Shown piece after piece: positions 49,041-61,300 of a DNA stretch of 64,000 bases (position 1 is its first letter; each line of letters opens with the position of its first letter). The position numbers and the translations under genes were made by a program. Below the pieces are notes generated by a model that saw only the letters and a program-made list of their open reading frames with translations, was not told the DNA's origin and searched no databases. Source of the stretch: Emergomyces orientalis (lineage: Eukaryota; Ascomycota; Eurotiomycetes; Onygenales; Ajellomycetaceae); contig MOWL01000070.1 in assembly GCA_002110485.1 (NCBI GenBank), forward strand, positions 248,001 to 312,000. The letters are read 5' to 3'.

Positions 49041-49062
49041 ATGTATGTACATGTACATACAT
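49041..49062. repeat. 22-bp perfect palindrome
   Basis: Perfect inverted repeat without spacer, built from TGTATGTACA-type alternation (ATGTATGTACA and its reverse complement). The alternating purine/pyrimidine pattern makes cruciform or Z-like structure possible. Confidence 0.85.
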
Positions 49063-51847
49063 GCAGAGTCATTCTGCAGTGAGAGAATGCAGGTGGATTT
49101 CATGGTTCAAGATAATTGCACTGTACAGGGCATGTCTACTCTTCCTGGATATGCTACCACAAAGAGTGAGTCGACCCCCCGCTTCGCCAGAGTCGACTTG
49201 AGTCCGAGTATGTCAAAAAAGTTTCATACGAAACCCAGATAACGGCCCATTTTCGTTTGATACCGCCATGCCAGAGCGGATGTGAGCCTGCGCAATTCCA
49301 TCCCGACCCCATTTTTCAATCTGTCAGGCAAAAATATTCTCGCGCGCGCCGACTATCTTTTGTAAATGCTACCCTCCCTGGGTAGGTTCACTTTGCGATG
49401 AAAACACCTCCCAGAACTGGCCCCAGTGTATTGTAATAATGCACCATATATAACTACTCAAAATACCCCCACTGAAACCTACTAAGACGGTCAATATCAC
49501 GCGTATTTGGAAAAATTGCAGTCTGTTGCTCTCGCCCCCCTCGAACCCCCTGGATATGTCGCGGAATCTAATATGTCGTCAACCGACATCGAAACTCCCC
49601 GAACATGGCTGAGAATCTTGTTCAGCACTGTCAGCATATACCACATCTGTAACCAAAATAGAAGTAAAGCAAAGTAGGAGGGAGGAGAGAGGGGTGGAGA
49701 ATCTACTACCCTCCCCCTTGTATTTAAAATACACGCATAATGCATTCAGACTTCATAACAAACGCCTGAAGCCACGGAACAGAAACCGGATCCAGATTAA
49801 CTTCCAAAGAGAGCTTATTCCACAGGTGGCCATGGGTACCTAGAGTAACTTTCTGAAAGATTAAGAATCAAAATCAAAAAAGTTTTAGAAAACATGAAAA
49901 CTTTTTCTGCCTTATCCGCACTCCCCATCCCTAAAGCACTAACAGGGACTTCAAAGACAGAAAATATTTATGCCTGGGTAGATGGGTAGCTGGCTTCCTT
50001 TAGAGGAAAAATCACAATAGACATTACTGCGAATTCTCATTCACCCCAGAAAGCAAATGTACCAATAAGGTTTCCTTCTCTAGGGACTCCGATGAGTGTG
50101 CACGTCCGATTCGAAGTCATACATGAAAAGAGCGTGTCTGTGTACCTTCATTCATCTGACCTTGATCTCATGCAGGCAACACCTATGTTATATATGCATG
50201 GTTGCCGTATATATGCATGGACCTAGAATTAACGGGGCCCTTACCAAGCTGTATTTTATATTCGAATTTTCCATTTCCCTTTGCTTATTCTTTTACCATC
50301 TTCTTTTTGAAGAGGGTGACGATATGCCGCCGTTTTCGCAGGGTAAATAGCGTCGGCAACCACTAGTTAAGATGGGTAACGATAGAAGAAAGAAAGAAAA
50401 AAACCGTTCCAGATGTCTGATTGATCTTCAGCTAGAATCTGACAAAATATGCAAGTAAGATGTACTAAAATATCCTGCACAGAAACATATATCAGAGCTG
50501 CTATTCCACTTTAGTTTCTCTCATCTCATTTTTCATTGATTTGATGTGAGCCAGGGGGTGACTGATTGGGTAAAACCTCGATGCGACCTCGTCCAGTTGA
50601 GCTTACCCCTGTTTCGTGCAAGGCGTAGTTTTGCGCGGATAGATAGGATTCCACCTTGTCTGCGTAATTAGTCTGACAGACGTCATAAGGGTTACTATTT
50701 TAAGAAACCCGCCGATCAAGCGTAATAAGCTCCGTGTTCTTTAATGCATGCAGGCATATGATAGAGAATATGCACGGAACCAGTTTCGAGTTCTATATGT
50801 AGAAAAAAGCCATTCGTGAACAACTGGCTAGTTTCATCCCACGATGGCGAGACTAGAGAAGCTGATGAATTTTATCAAAGCTGATGCATTCTGGTAAACA
50901 CTTCAAATTTCAAGGACTTTTCAATTTTTAGAGTACAGTACAACCGGTTCGTTTATAACTACAAATGTACCTGGGTATGTATCTATCTAGAGAAGGAAGA
51001 TAATGAGGAAGCGTACTAGTGTGTTAGATATATTTTACTGAGGTATTTTTTCTCTCAATATATGAATAATTTGTTAATTTCCATGTCCTTGCAGAAACGC
51101 AGGTAGTCAAACATGGTACATGGTACTCACTCACACACGACCAAAAAAAAAAAAAAAACCACCCCTAACAGAAATGAAGACAAAAACACAATTTGAAACA
51201 AAATAGAAGCCGTCTGATAACGGGGTTATGAAAGTTGGTACAATATATTATTCTACCTGCAGTGGTTCTCCAACACAAAACTGGAGCAGATAAGTTTGAT
51301 AACAAGCTTCTGATACAAATATATCAGTGGATTGAAAAAAAAACCCAGCTATCATCAGTGGATAGTGGATAATCGTAGCTACGTATGGATATGTATCTTG
51401 ATGCTGCATACATAAAACCCTGTCTATAATTCTATGTCTGATAAGAATGCCTATCATGGCAACCCATTCGATCGTACTAGTCCACAGCGCATCTCATTCA
51501 ATCTCCCGCTCCAATATGTTGGGGGCCGAAAACAAAACGCGGTCCGACAATACCCATTCCATGATAGGTAGCTCCTATAATCCAGTTTCCCAGACACTCA
51601 CTTTCGTCGAAGCCAAAATCGTCAAATTAATAATGATGAGTAAATGCATGCAACCCTTTAGAGCCCCCGCATATAACACTAAACCAGCATACCTTGTACC
51701 CCAATAGGTCAACTTAGCAACATGTAAGCATAATAAATACGTCCAATCTTTTCTTTCACGCAAAAACGATAAGCTTTGAAGCTATGTGGAGCTAGCCACA
51801 TACCACGCTGCGCAAAGACGGATTACCAACAAAACCGTGACATCTTT

Positions 51848-54036
51848 TTAGTAATCATCATCGGAGTTAGGGTCCTTGAAAGCACCACATCCATACTCAT
51901 AATTGTCATAGTCCGGATCAAATTCCTCGTCATCGGACGCGTTGCGGCGATAATTCCTGTAAGCGGCATTGGTGTCGTCATATTCATCATCGAATTCAAG
52001 GTCCTCGTCAGGGTATTCATTTGCCGGGTTATCTTCAGCTATAGAGGCGGGCAGTTAAGCGTCAGGATAAACAGCCAAAAATAAACATATCTGCACAAGA
52101 GACGCGGCGAGGAGAAAACGGAATGGAAGAGTAGTAAAACTAACAAGGCAGCTGGAGGCACGGAGGAATCGTTCATTCAGAGAAAAAGTAACATACCATT
52201 AGAATCTTCATCCTCTGAATCCCACCCTTTCCCTTCCTCATCGGATTCTGCAAATGCCTCCCAGAAATGAAGATCTTCCTCCGTAATTACTACCACACCA
52301 ATATCTCTTGGTGCGACTCCGTGTTCACTAGCCCACTCGCCCTTAAGAAGATGGGCAGCGCGCGGGTCAGTAGCGATTTCCTCAACGGGACGCCTGACAA
52401 ATTCATCGTAGACGTAGCTATCATCATTGTCATCCTCACTTCCCAGGTCGCTAGCCGTTTCAAACGTTGCAGTCTGTTTCACCGGTGGGATGAAGTTGCT
52501 ATCATTCACATTTGCCTCGGCGTGTTGCTGTGGCAGCTCAACTCTTGCAGCATCCGCAGATAGGTCAACCTCAATGGTATTTTTTTCGTCACCATCACCA
52601 CCGCCACCGTCAAAGCGCAGACCTGATTTTCCTGGAGAATCACGGGTCGCCTTCGGAAGCCGTGGTGGATATTTAAGAACTGATTTGTTCGGGGAGATTC
52701 CAACGAACCGATCCGGCCTTCGTGGAGGAGTGCGTGGGGGAGGCTTAGGAGGAGCTTCGGACATTTCGGAGTCACCTGTTATTTCGCGGGCAAACTCTGC
52801 CAGCTCCGTCGCAAGCTGATCAAAGTCCTGGTCCCATAAACTTGGATCCTCACGTATGGACTGAGCGCTTTTCGCTTTGTGTTCTTTATACCGAGCTTGC
52901 TGTGCTCGGTCCAAATAACGGGATGCTTTCGATTCCTCCTTCCATCGCTTTTCGGCGTCATTGACAACATGACGTTTTCTTGGAGGAACAGGAGTAGTTG
53001 ATGACTCGGGGACAGTTGACCTGGTGTCTTCCCTAGGAGCTATGAGTGGCGTTTCCTGAGCCTCGCCACTGACTTTAACTTCCCCTATCTTGGTTGCAAG
53101 ATCCTCAAGTACAATCGACGCCCTCACATCATCTATTTGGTGAGGTCGTTTTTCGATGACCACAGCCCTGCTCATTACCCGATCGCCTCTATTCTTGTGA
53201 ACGCCTCCTGAGACTTTGTGTAGGAACTTTGAAGAAGGGCTCGTAAAATCCTCACTAGGAGCAGTTATATGAAACCGACGTAGAACAGAAGAAGGTGAAC
53301 TTATGACTGAGGAGGATCCAGAACGATCTCTCATTGGAGAAACAGACTTGCTCGTAGCATGCGAGGCTCGCAAGGCTGATGATGGTGATGAAAACGGAGG
53401 TATAAGGCTTTTGCCTAAAGAACCTTCTTTCTTTGACATAATTCGTTTGTTTTCGAATTCTGAACCAGGAACCGTAGCTCGCACAATAGGTACTCCATGG
53501 CTGATATTGGATGTACTCACTGACCTGGGGCTTTTGATATTTCCCCTCGTAGAGGTTGCTGGTGATGAGTCCGCAGTTGTCTTGGGGTTAACGGCGCCAT
53601 CTGGCGTTCGGACAACACGCTGAAAGAAGAAGTCCGTGTACCGCCTTTTGGGCTGAGGTATCTGAGACTGGATATCTGTAGATCAGAGTCAGAAGAAAAT
53701 CCTAGATAAAAACAGACCGGCGGACACTGAGCTAACAGAAATAAAAAGCGATAGCACAATCCCGCTTCTCAAGATTTTCATTCAATAATTGAACGCCTGA
53801 AAGATCGCAAAACGATAACACCATAATTTTGAATACAACAGACCAAAAGAGCTCAAATGAAAGCTAGAGAGCGTTTTGCCTCAGCCTTGCTCCAGAGCAA
53901 CAAATGCTGGGACAGCCACATTCAAAGTAAATTCAAGCAAATGGAGAATGGAAAACGAATAACGCTTACACAAAGTCTCAACAGGCTCCTCCTCTCTCCT
54001 CCGTTTAATTCGAATATGCTCGGGTGGCAACGACAT
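51848..54036 (-). CDS. iwr1: RNA polymerase II nuclear localisation protein Iwr1
   Basis: Adaptor that binds assembled RNA polymerase II and carries it into the nucleus through importin-alpha. Three exons (minus): 54036-53970, 53675-52197, 52038-51848; 1,737 nt, 578 aa, phases consistent. Exon 1 holds the signature N-terminus MSLPPEHIRIKRRREEEPVE with the basic nuclear signal, joined by a 294-nt intron to IQSQIPQPKRRYTDFFFQRV. The middle is Ser/Pro-rich. The Iwr1 domain lies at the C-terminus: SYVYDEFVRRPVEEI, a hydrophobic/Trp-containing segment (DLHFWEAFAESDEE), then DSNAEDNPANEYPDED across the last junction, and a very acidic tail ending in DDDY. At 578 aa it is longer than yeast Iwr1, the excess lying in the disordered middle. 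In-frame stops directly before 53675 prove the need for the upstream exon. Confidence 0.88.
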
Positions 54037-55796
54037 GTGCTTCTATTTTCTTTCTCTTTATTTCAAATTTGCCTCTCCCTTTAATATCCGTCTCAAAAGG
54101 GCGTGTCTTGCTCCTCCGCTTTTCGACGTTGATAATATGATCTGACTTGAACAGGTAACGTGAAAAACACACCCCCACTCTCATAGGTGTGTCTTCAAAA
54201 TGCAAACTTAGCACATAGCACAAAACTCCCAGACTTTAAAAGGGGAGATCTTCCGGAAGAAACAGGGGAAAGGGTAGGGAGCGGAGGGAAGAAAATATGG
54301 AAAGTAACGAGGGAAGAAATGTTGCAGTGGATATCCAAACAAAGAGATACCAGTAGCATGAATGAGTGAGTGGATAACCAAGGCCTGTATGTATTGTTTG
54401 TTATGGTGGGGGGAGCTTTGATGATCTGCTTTGATAGGTTGAATGTAATGTTTGCCCAGTGGGTTGCAACAAATGTCCACCTAGACCAAATACACAAAAG
54501 TATCAAAGCCCCTATCAAGATAAATGGGGTTTGGTTCTGTGAAAACACAGCTCTGTCGAATCCTGTTTTTGATGTTGTTATTGTTTCGTTTATGGGTTTG
54601 ATTCTGAAGTTGTGATGGAGATAAAAGTGTGGGAAGGTCTGTCCATTACATCACGTGATATCAAACTTGGAAGCAACTCGGGTTGATAGTTTCAGGTGAA
54701 ATATGAGAAAAGAGAGCACAGCTAGGAATTAGTGTCTTATTACATCACATTTAACCATGTTTGAATCTCTTGATATGACTAACTATGTATAAGAATATTA
54801 TAACATCCAAGGGGCAAAGTAAAGTAAGGGTATCAAGGATAAGTAGAGTATTAAGATTGCCCCCGCCATTCAGGCCATTCCATCCATCGAAACTCTTGTG
54901 CAGCGTGTGAGCTATGAAACAATTTATAGTCAATAGCTGCTTCCTTCCTTCTCTGGTCCAGGTCTTATGTCGTCCGTAATTTCTGACCCCCCTCCCCCCC
55001 GCCTCGGCCCCCCAAACATTAACCTCCGCTGAAAGGCCAAAATAAAACAAAAACCCACTTCAAATACTGTGGTGATGATAATTATGATGATGATGATGCA
55101 GATGCAAAAAAACTTCAAACAGGTAAGAAAGAGAACAAAAAAAGAAAAAGAAAGTATTAAATAAATTTCTCGAATACGGCATCGTAAAATGGAATAATGG
55201 CAGATATAAAAAAGAACATGGGAACCAAAAGAACAAAACAAACATATCAGAGAGAAGATGAGATGAGTTCAGAACTAGCGTAGCGGAAAAAAGCAAAAGA
55301 AAAAAACAAAAAAGGGCCAACGCAATAAATAGGCGAAAAAAACAGTATGCAAAATGAAAGTTTCAATGAGATCAAAAATGAAATGCTAAGGGTAGCCAGA
55401 ATAATCTAAGGTGGATGGGGTATTTTCGTATCTCACTCCCGCCTTATTCACTGCCGCATACGAAAGTGCTAGTGAATCAGTGAGCTACCCGGAGGGGCGG
55501 GTGGCGAGATAGCATAAAAAAGACCAAATTAAAAACTGAAAAGGAGAACGTCTGCCCTGGGACGTATCACGAAAAAAAAAAAAATGCTAGGTAAGGTTCC
55601 AAATAAAATCAAAATTTCAACAAGATAATTATAAACCAATACAAGAATGAGAAGGTGAAAAATAAGGTAGGGCAGTCAAATAAAGGAGGAGATAAAAAAG
55701 AAAGAAAATTAAGCCTTTTAACTAAACCAAAAATGGAAAGAACAAAAGAACATAAGAGCGAAAGGATAAAAGCCAGCACAGGTTGCACGGACCGGC
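54037..55796. other. Intergenic region between NRD1/MRN1 and IWR1
   Basis: About 1.8 kb; both genes on the minus strand. Purine-rich on plus from about 55100 to 55760 (pyrimidine-rich in the sense strand of the RRM gene, probably its 3' UTR), with a GAT-repeat patch near 55070-55100. No gene seen. Confidence 0.5.
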
Positions 55797-58256
55797 TTAT
55801 TTCGCTCCGATCTCTTCTTCAGCCCAACCGGGGAGAGAACCTTCGTTGGGGATAGACAATCCGAATCCATTGTGGCTCAAACCACCCAGCCCGCCACCGA
55901 AACCTGAGAAGCTTCCCTGAGCCTGGTGATGAGCCATTCCACCCCGGGGTTGGTGCTGTTGGTTTGAACCCTGGCCGAAAGCCTCTTGTGAGAATGATGG
56001 GAGGCTGACAGCGCGGGAGTGTTGGGATCGAGGGACGCTCAGGGTATTACCACTAGCGGCGTGGTGTGTCGAAGTTGATGTACCATTCGAAACATTCAGA
56101 AACCCGTGAGTGGATCCTTTGGACTGATGCATCGAGTTTCCATTTGGCAGGTCATTTGATCCCGTCCCGTTGTAAAGAGTTGCTTGTTGATGGGCGAGTG
56201 CCTGTTGCTGTTGTTGTTGAAGAGTTGCTAGAGCCATAGGGTCATTCATGCGGTTCTCTTGCTCCTGCGCTTGTTGCTGAGAAATTTGGTTCAGATATAG
56301 TGTTAGGGGGTTGTTGCTTCCAGCATTCAAGATGGCGGAAGGGGTCGTGGCAAGTGGAATTTGTCGGGCATGTCCATTTTGGGAATGTGACCCCGTGGAG
56401 CCTGGTGCAGGTGACAACGCCGGCCTTGTTGGGCTAGATTGTGATCCTCCATTTTGTTGCAAGTTCCCGTTCAAAGTAGGAGAGGACTGATTGCCATCGC
56501 CTCGGTTCTGACCATTGCTGTTGATCTGGCGGGGAGGATTCCCGCAACGATCCTTTCCGAAATTGATTTTGAACCGCTTGTATTCGTCCCGACTGCGCAT
56601 TGCCTCGATCGCCTTAATGGCATTAGCAATGTTGGTGAAGTTGACGAACGCACAACTCTTCTCACGCAAGGCGTTGACCAATTCGATTTCACCATAGGAA
56701 GAGAAATCTTGCCGGAGGCGTTCTTCGGTCCAGGTTTCATCCAGGTTACCGATATACACATTCCGGGATGCCCCTCCACTGACTGCCAACGCAATAGCAG
56801 GGGGAAGAGCACCGGAATGTTTGCCCCAACCAATCTTGAGTCTCCGGTTATGGATCATCAAACCCTGCAAGTTGCTAAGAGCATAAAACGATGCAGCAGA
56901 TGTCGGGTCGATAAACGTGACAAAGCAGATGTGTTTGTCGGGAATGTAGCGGATGTGATGCAAAAGGCCGCCTCGTACGACATTGCAGATCTCCTCGATG
57001 GTTGTTTCGGGGTGGATATTTCCCAAATAAACTGTTCTGTTTCCTAAGTTGTTCACGCCACCCGCGGTCGTGGCCACTGCAGCAGCTGCAACGGATTGTT
57101 GCGCCAACGCATTTGAGATCAGATCACGATCGGCTGAGTTGAGAATGTGCGCATAACCTGGTGCAATGCCTAGATACTGGGCAGCATTTTGCTGCTGGGT
57201 CTTGGAAACATAGGCACAGCGATCCTTCCCATAGTAAACACGCTTTGGTGCTTGCCACTTGGGCTCTTGCGGTAGTTGGGTGACAGCCTTGATTGCGTTG
57301 CTGATAGACAAGAAATGCACGAATCCAATCGACTTCTCCTTGACGATCTTTATCGTATCAATAGGGCCAAATTTACCCAGATCCTCCCGCAACTCCTCCT
57401 CGGTAACATCCTCCGCGAGATTCCCTAAGTATACGTTTCTCGAGGCTCCGGATTGTTGGACCGCCAATGCCACAGATGTTGGTACCTGGGAAGGCTTACC
57501 CCAGCCGATTTTGATATCATTTCCCTTAATAGCGAGCTTCTTCAAAATCGCATCAGAGTGGAAGTGGGTGGCTGAACTGCTCTCCAAGAAAGAGATAAAG
57601 GCACAGTTCTTGTCTGGAAGCAAGCGAACTGACTCGATCTGACCAGACCGAACATGCCCAAGGATCTCCTCTGCCGAGGTTTCTGGAGGAAGGTTTCCCA
57701 AATAAACCGTACGGCTTGTTCCTGAAATAATTCCTGTGCCCTGGAGAGAGACGTTCGCAGCACCAAAAGCTGCATTCGCGAATCCAGGGAAAGAACCAAC
57801 TGGGGACTGAGGGCCAGCCATGAGCTGGGAGCCATTGAAGCCATCTGGGGACATCAGGCTTTGGTACAGCTGCGGCGAGAGGGCATTCTGATGAGCCTGA
57901 GTAGGACTACCCATCTGGTTCTGGTTTTGGTTATGTCCTGAGCCATTTGCCTGAGGGAAACCTTGGAATCCGGCGAACTGGGGGGACGTGAAGGCAGACG
58001 GCGTGCCAGGCTGGAATGGGCTCCCAAGGAGTAGCTGAGACGGGAGTAGCGGTGTGAAGTTCATATCAAACGCGGCCGTTCCTGGGGCAGTTACATCCCC
58101 GGGGTTTTGTCCATTCATACCAGTATTGATGGAAGGGATATTGGCCCTACGAGAGTTGCGGTCGCCAAAACCCATGTTGTTTGAGGTGTAAGCTCCGTGG
58201 GAGAAGCCTGTGGCATCGGCATTCATATTAGGGAGTTTAGAACCAGGCTGCTGCAT
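55797..58256 (-). CDS. Four-RRM RNA-binding protein, Nrd1/Mrn1 family
   Basis: Single exon, 819 aa. Residues 1-180 are Asn/Gln/Gly/Ser-rich. Four RRMs follow: about 182-253 (RTVYLGNLPPET, CAFISFLE), 273-345 (RNVYLGNLAEDV, IGFVHFL), 407-478 (RTVYLGNIHPET, CFVTFID) and 498-568 (RNVYIGNLDETW, CAFVNFTN), each with RNP2 and RNP1. RRMs are paired with near-identical linkers (IKIGWGKPSQVPTSVALAV and LKIGWGKHSGALPPAIALAV). The C-terminal 250 residues are Gln/Ser/Asn-rich with poly-Gln, prion-like. This architecture is that of S. pombe Nrd1 (negative regulator of sexual differentiation) and S. cerevisiae Mrn1; targets here are unknown. The start is the first ATG of the frame, closely preceded by leader sequence. 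A CT-rich block (sense strand) lies about 0.7-1 kb upstream. Confidence 0.93.
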   Translation of the reverse strand: MQQPGSKLPNMNADATGFSHGAYTSNNMGFGDRNSRRANIPSINTGMNGQNPGDVTAPGTAAFDMNFTPLLPSQLLLGSPFQPGTPSAFTSPQFAGFQGFPQANGSGHNQNQNQMGSPTQAHQNALSPQLYQSLMSPDGFNGSQLMAGPQSPVGSFPGFANAAFGAANVSLQGTGIISGTSRTVYLGNLPPETSAEEILGHVRSGQIESVRLLPDKNCAFISFLESSSATHFHSDAILKKLAIKGNDIKIGWGKPSQVPTSVALAVQQSGASRNVYLGNLAEDVTEEELREDLGKFGPIDTIKIVKEKSIGFVHFLSISNAIKAVTQLPQEPKWQAPKRVYYGKDRCAYVSKTQQQNAAQYLGIAPGYAHILNSADRDLISNALAQQSVAAAAVATTAGGVNNLGNRTVYLGNIHPETTIEEICNVVRGGLLHHIRYIPDKHICFVTFIDPTSAASFYALSNLQGLMIHNRRLKIGWGKHSGALPPAIALAVSGGASRNVYIGNLDETWTEERLRQDFSSYGEIELVNALREKSCAFVNFTNIANAIKAIEAMRSRDEYKRFKINFGKDRCGNPPRQINSNGQNRGDGNQSSPTLNGNLQQNGGSQSSPTRPALSPAPGSTGSHSQNGHARQIPLATTPSAILNAGSNNPLTLYLNQISQQQAQEQENRMNDPMALATLQQQQQQALAHQQATLYNGTGSNDLPNGNSMHQSKGSTHGFLNVSNGTSTSTHHAASGNTLSVPRSQHSRAVSLPSFSQEAFGQGSNQQHQPRGGMAHHQAQGSFSGFGGGLGGLSHNGFGLSIPNEGSLPGWAEEEIGAK

Positions 58257-58939
58257 TTTAGAATTTGGTGATAAGATGGGAATTATAAAGGATGGGAATT
58301 ATATTCGAATATGTTCCAGGATAGGTATTATATTGTATCGTTGTTCGATAGGATAGCGGTGGGAAGTTATCAGCTTTTCAAGTTTGATGACTCTTCCAGG
58401 CTCAACTGCAGGAGATGTTATTAGAAGAGATTATAGGGTAAATGCAGCCGCTTATGGAAGTCGAAGAAGGAAGTGAAGAGGATTGGGTGTGAAAAACTAA
58501 GTAGAGACACACAATATCAATTAGTTAAACTGCAGAACACATCCATATCATGGGCATGGAGATGGTGGAGAAAAGGATGATGTGTGAAGCCAATCTACAG
58601 TGGGAGGAGGGGGTGAATGTGCGGTGGGCACTTCACCAGCGCCAATTCCCAACGCAATTTCAAATGGGATAAAGAATCCGGGGTGGGTTCTTTTGGGAGC
58701 TGTTGTCCTTACCTAGATCCAGAATATACAACCCCGTTTCCGTTTGTCAGGTTTATGAGCTGAAATGTCATCCAAGACAAAGAACCGGCAGAGCAGCGTA
58801 TATCCTCCAAATATGAGGATGTGGAAGGGAGAGATTAGACGAGATCCAAGCCCTGACAAGGGTTATAATTCCGGTCAAAAAGCAATAATATGTATATATA
58901 TAAAGGTTAAGGAGAGGGTAAGATACTATGGAAGCAATA

Positions 58940-59230
58940 TAAAAAAAGGATGAAGAAATTAAATGAAAAAATTAGCAAGGGAAAAAGAAGAAGAAAAAGA
59001 AAAAGGAGGTTTAAACGAGTGTCGAGAAACCAGAGGGCAAAATGAACGAGAGTGGAAGCGATGCCGGAGCACCGAATATAAGGATAAAAAAAATTAACAA
59101 TGTAGAGACAGGTAGAGGGAGAGAAGAAGATGAAGAAGAGAAAACGGACGGAGGATGGGGGATGGAGAGAGAAGAACGAGCGAGAAGAGAAAAAAGAGAG
59201 AGTGGAAGAGGAGCAGGGGAGGTTGAGGTT
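58940..59230 (-). promoter_or_regulatory. Long purine-biased block (CT-rich in sense strand of RRM gene)
   Basis: About 290 bases with strong A/G bias on plus, so pyrimidine-rich on the minus strand, ending about 680 bp before the ATG of the RRM gene. CT-rich tracts are common in filamentous fungal promoters and near transcription starts. Function is inference. Confidence 0.4.
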
Positions 59231-59269
59231 TTGAGTTGAATAGGAGAGATGTTTTGTCAGGAGGTGTGT

Positions 59270-59310
59270 GGTATTGGTGGTATTGGTGGTATGGTGGTAC
59301 GGTGGTATTG
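59270..59310 (+). repeat. Imperfect GGTATT/GGTGGTATT repeat
   Basis: About 41 bases of degenerate GGT-rich units (GGTATT, GGTGGTATT, GGTAC) directly after the purine block. Confidence 0.75.
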
Positions 59311-61282
59311 TTTACGAGAACTACATTTCAAGCCCCTTTCTGCGTACGAGTTGGTCTGTGTGGGGTGTTTTTATGGGCCAATCCTTTGATTCCTTGTGCT
59401 CGAAATGGGTACGCAGATAACCACTGGGCACCAATTTACTCACTGACCCAGTATCCAGGTAAAAGCACTTGTCAAGGCGCAGATATGTGGGGAGTATGTT
59501 ACGGCCCTATTGGGTACCTATTAGGTAGAGATATCTCTGCGTTTATACAGACACCCTTGAATTACTAGAGACACCATCACTATTTTTTAATTAAGGAATA
59601 GCTCAATAACTGATTTTCCATTAATATTAATATGTAAAATCAGGAATATTCTAACTAACATATTCACAGTATGTACTCCGTACAGTTTAGACAGACAGTG
59701 AAAAGTTCAGACTTCTGTAGTGAATTTCACATTCTTGGCTTTTTATTTGTTAATTAATGGAAAATCGATTACCAGGCTAAAGAAACCCAATTATATTTAG
59801 TGGTGGTGTCTCGAGCATGGAATTTAGTGGTGTTGGTGTAAATACCCTATTAAATTCTTCAACTTGGGCCCTGGTAATTAAATATTTCCGTACAATACAT
59901 GCCCATGCCAGGTACAGTACCATCGAAACTTTCCCTGTCGATTCGATGATAGATTGGGTGGTGATCAGCAACAGCGGTTTACATGCTTACTACTTCAGGG
60001 GGCCCATTACCGTGATCGAAGACACAATAATTCTTCTTGAAAGCCTGCTCCCCCAAAATTCCTAGGTTCAGCCCCGTTGTGCCAGAATATTACCCGCCTT
60101 ACAATGAGCCTCAGCTTTTTGCGGGAAAAGGGACTTATTCAACCATTCCAAACCTTGGCAGTTAAGTGGTTCAGGGCCCGAGTGTGCCTGACTATACCTA
60201 ATACAATCTAGCGCTGTTCTTTTTATATTTCAAGGTTTTTTAATTTTACAGCCGCGGTTTTATTACACGTATGCCAAGACAACTACTAGCTAGGTAGTGT
60301 CTCTTTGGCTAAAATCCTCCTTCCCGCTGTCTTCGTTATTGTTGTATTTCGTTCCACTTCATAAGAACAACTCCCGCCGCTTGCAACTGAGGAACAAAAT
60401 ATCAATGCGAACATCCAGAGACCCTGTGTCCCAGCGAAAGTACCTTCAAGCAAAACAACGCGTTTCAGCACTTGGAAATAACACTCCTGCGTCTTGTGGT
60501 GCACCAGAATGGATCTCCGCCTGAAGGACCACTGTTTGAATTGATTTGATGGAGACGATGATGGTTGTGCCTTGTATATGGAAGGACCTCTTTCATCAAA
60601 GAACCGAATCCAACTCACCGAAACTCAAGGGAAAAAACTCTTTGTCGATCTTTCCGGGTTAGACAACAGTCGACTTCTAACAACCTTGAACTTCTGCTGT
60701 TTTCTTGCTAGATGGAATATATGTATCATGGCCAACACCCGTTGATTCAAGCTTTCCAGAGCTTCTAACCTTGACATCACCCAACAATACAGCACTTCCA
60801 ATGGCTTCAGGCTTAAAATCAAACGCCCTGAGATCTGGCTCACGACAAAATTCATATGCAGGTGCGGGCTGGTTTGTATGACGGACATGGACCTAGAACT
60901 CGAGCGTGACTGCCTCCCTCCTCAGTTTTTAGGTGGTAGATATGCCCGTGGCCTTGCCTGGAATGTTTGGCTTACCATCCACATGGGAATATGCTCGCAC
61001 TACATATACATTCATAGCGCAATAATGCTGTAAATTTCCACGACTCCAAGATTCCTATCCAAACATAGCATCCACCCCATCGCCATTTAATAAAAGAGCT
61101 CTATGTTTTTCACAGCTCCCCCGCCGATTTCGCTGCTTACCTCCATTTGGAAATCCTGCTGTTATCGAAGTTTACACGTGGAGAAGGAATATTCTGTCAA
61201 AGAAGAGGAAGCAAAAAGTCGACATTATTTTTCCCGGCTGACTTCTGAGCTGCAGCAACGAGCCCAGCAATCCTTGTGAAAT

Positions 61283-61300
61283 ATCATGATATATCATGAT
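61283..61300. repeat. 18-bp perfect palindrome
   Basis: ATCATGAT-AT-ATCATGAT, a perfect palindrome made of two TCATGA cores, in intergenic DNA. Confidence 0.8.

Larger units (their letters stand above)
47145..51847. other. Intergenic region, 4.7 kb
   Basis: No supportable gene. The part next to 47145 is probably a long 3' UTR, T-rich. It contains a poly(T) tract, an ATTTT microsatellite, a 22-bp palindrome and a poly(A) tract near 51145-51160. Confidence 0.5.

Noticed and set aside
54195..54548. 117-residue minus-strand frame upstream of IWR1
   Set aside because: Hydrophobic, random-looking sequence in a promoter region, overlapping several other frames.
55054..55241. His/Ile-rich minus-strand frames over the GAT repeat
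   Set aside because: Products of a trinucleotide repeat, not a gene.
60063..60100. GGTTCAG-like sequence resembling a tRNA B box
   Set aside because: No acceptor stem, anticodon stem or A box around it; no tRNA was found anywhere in the window.
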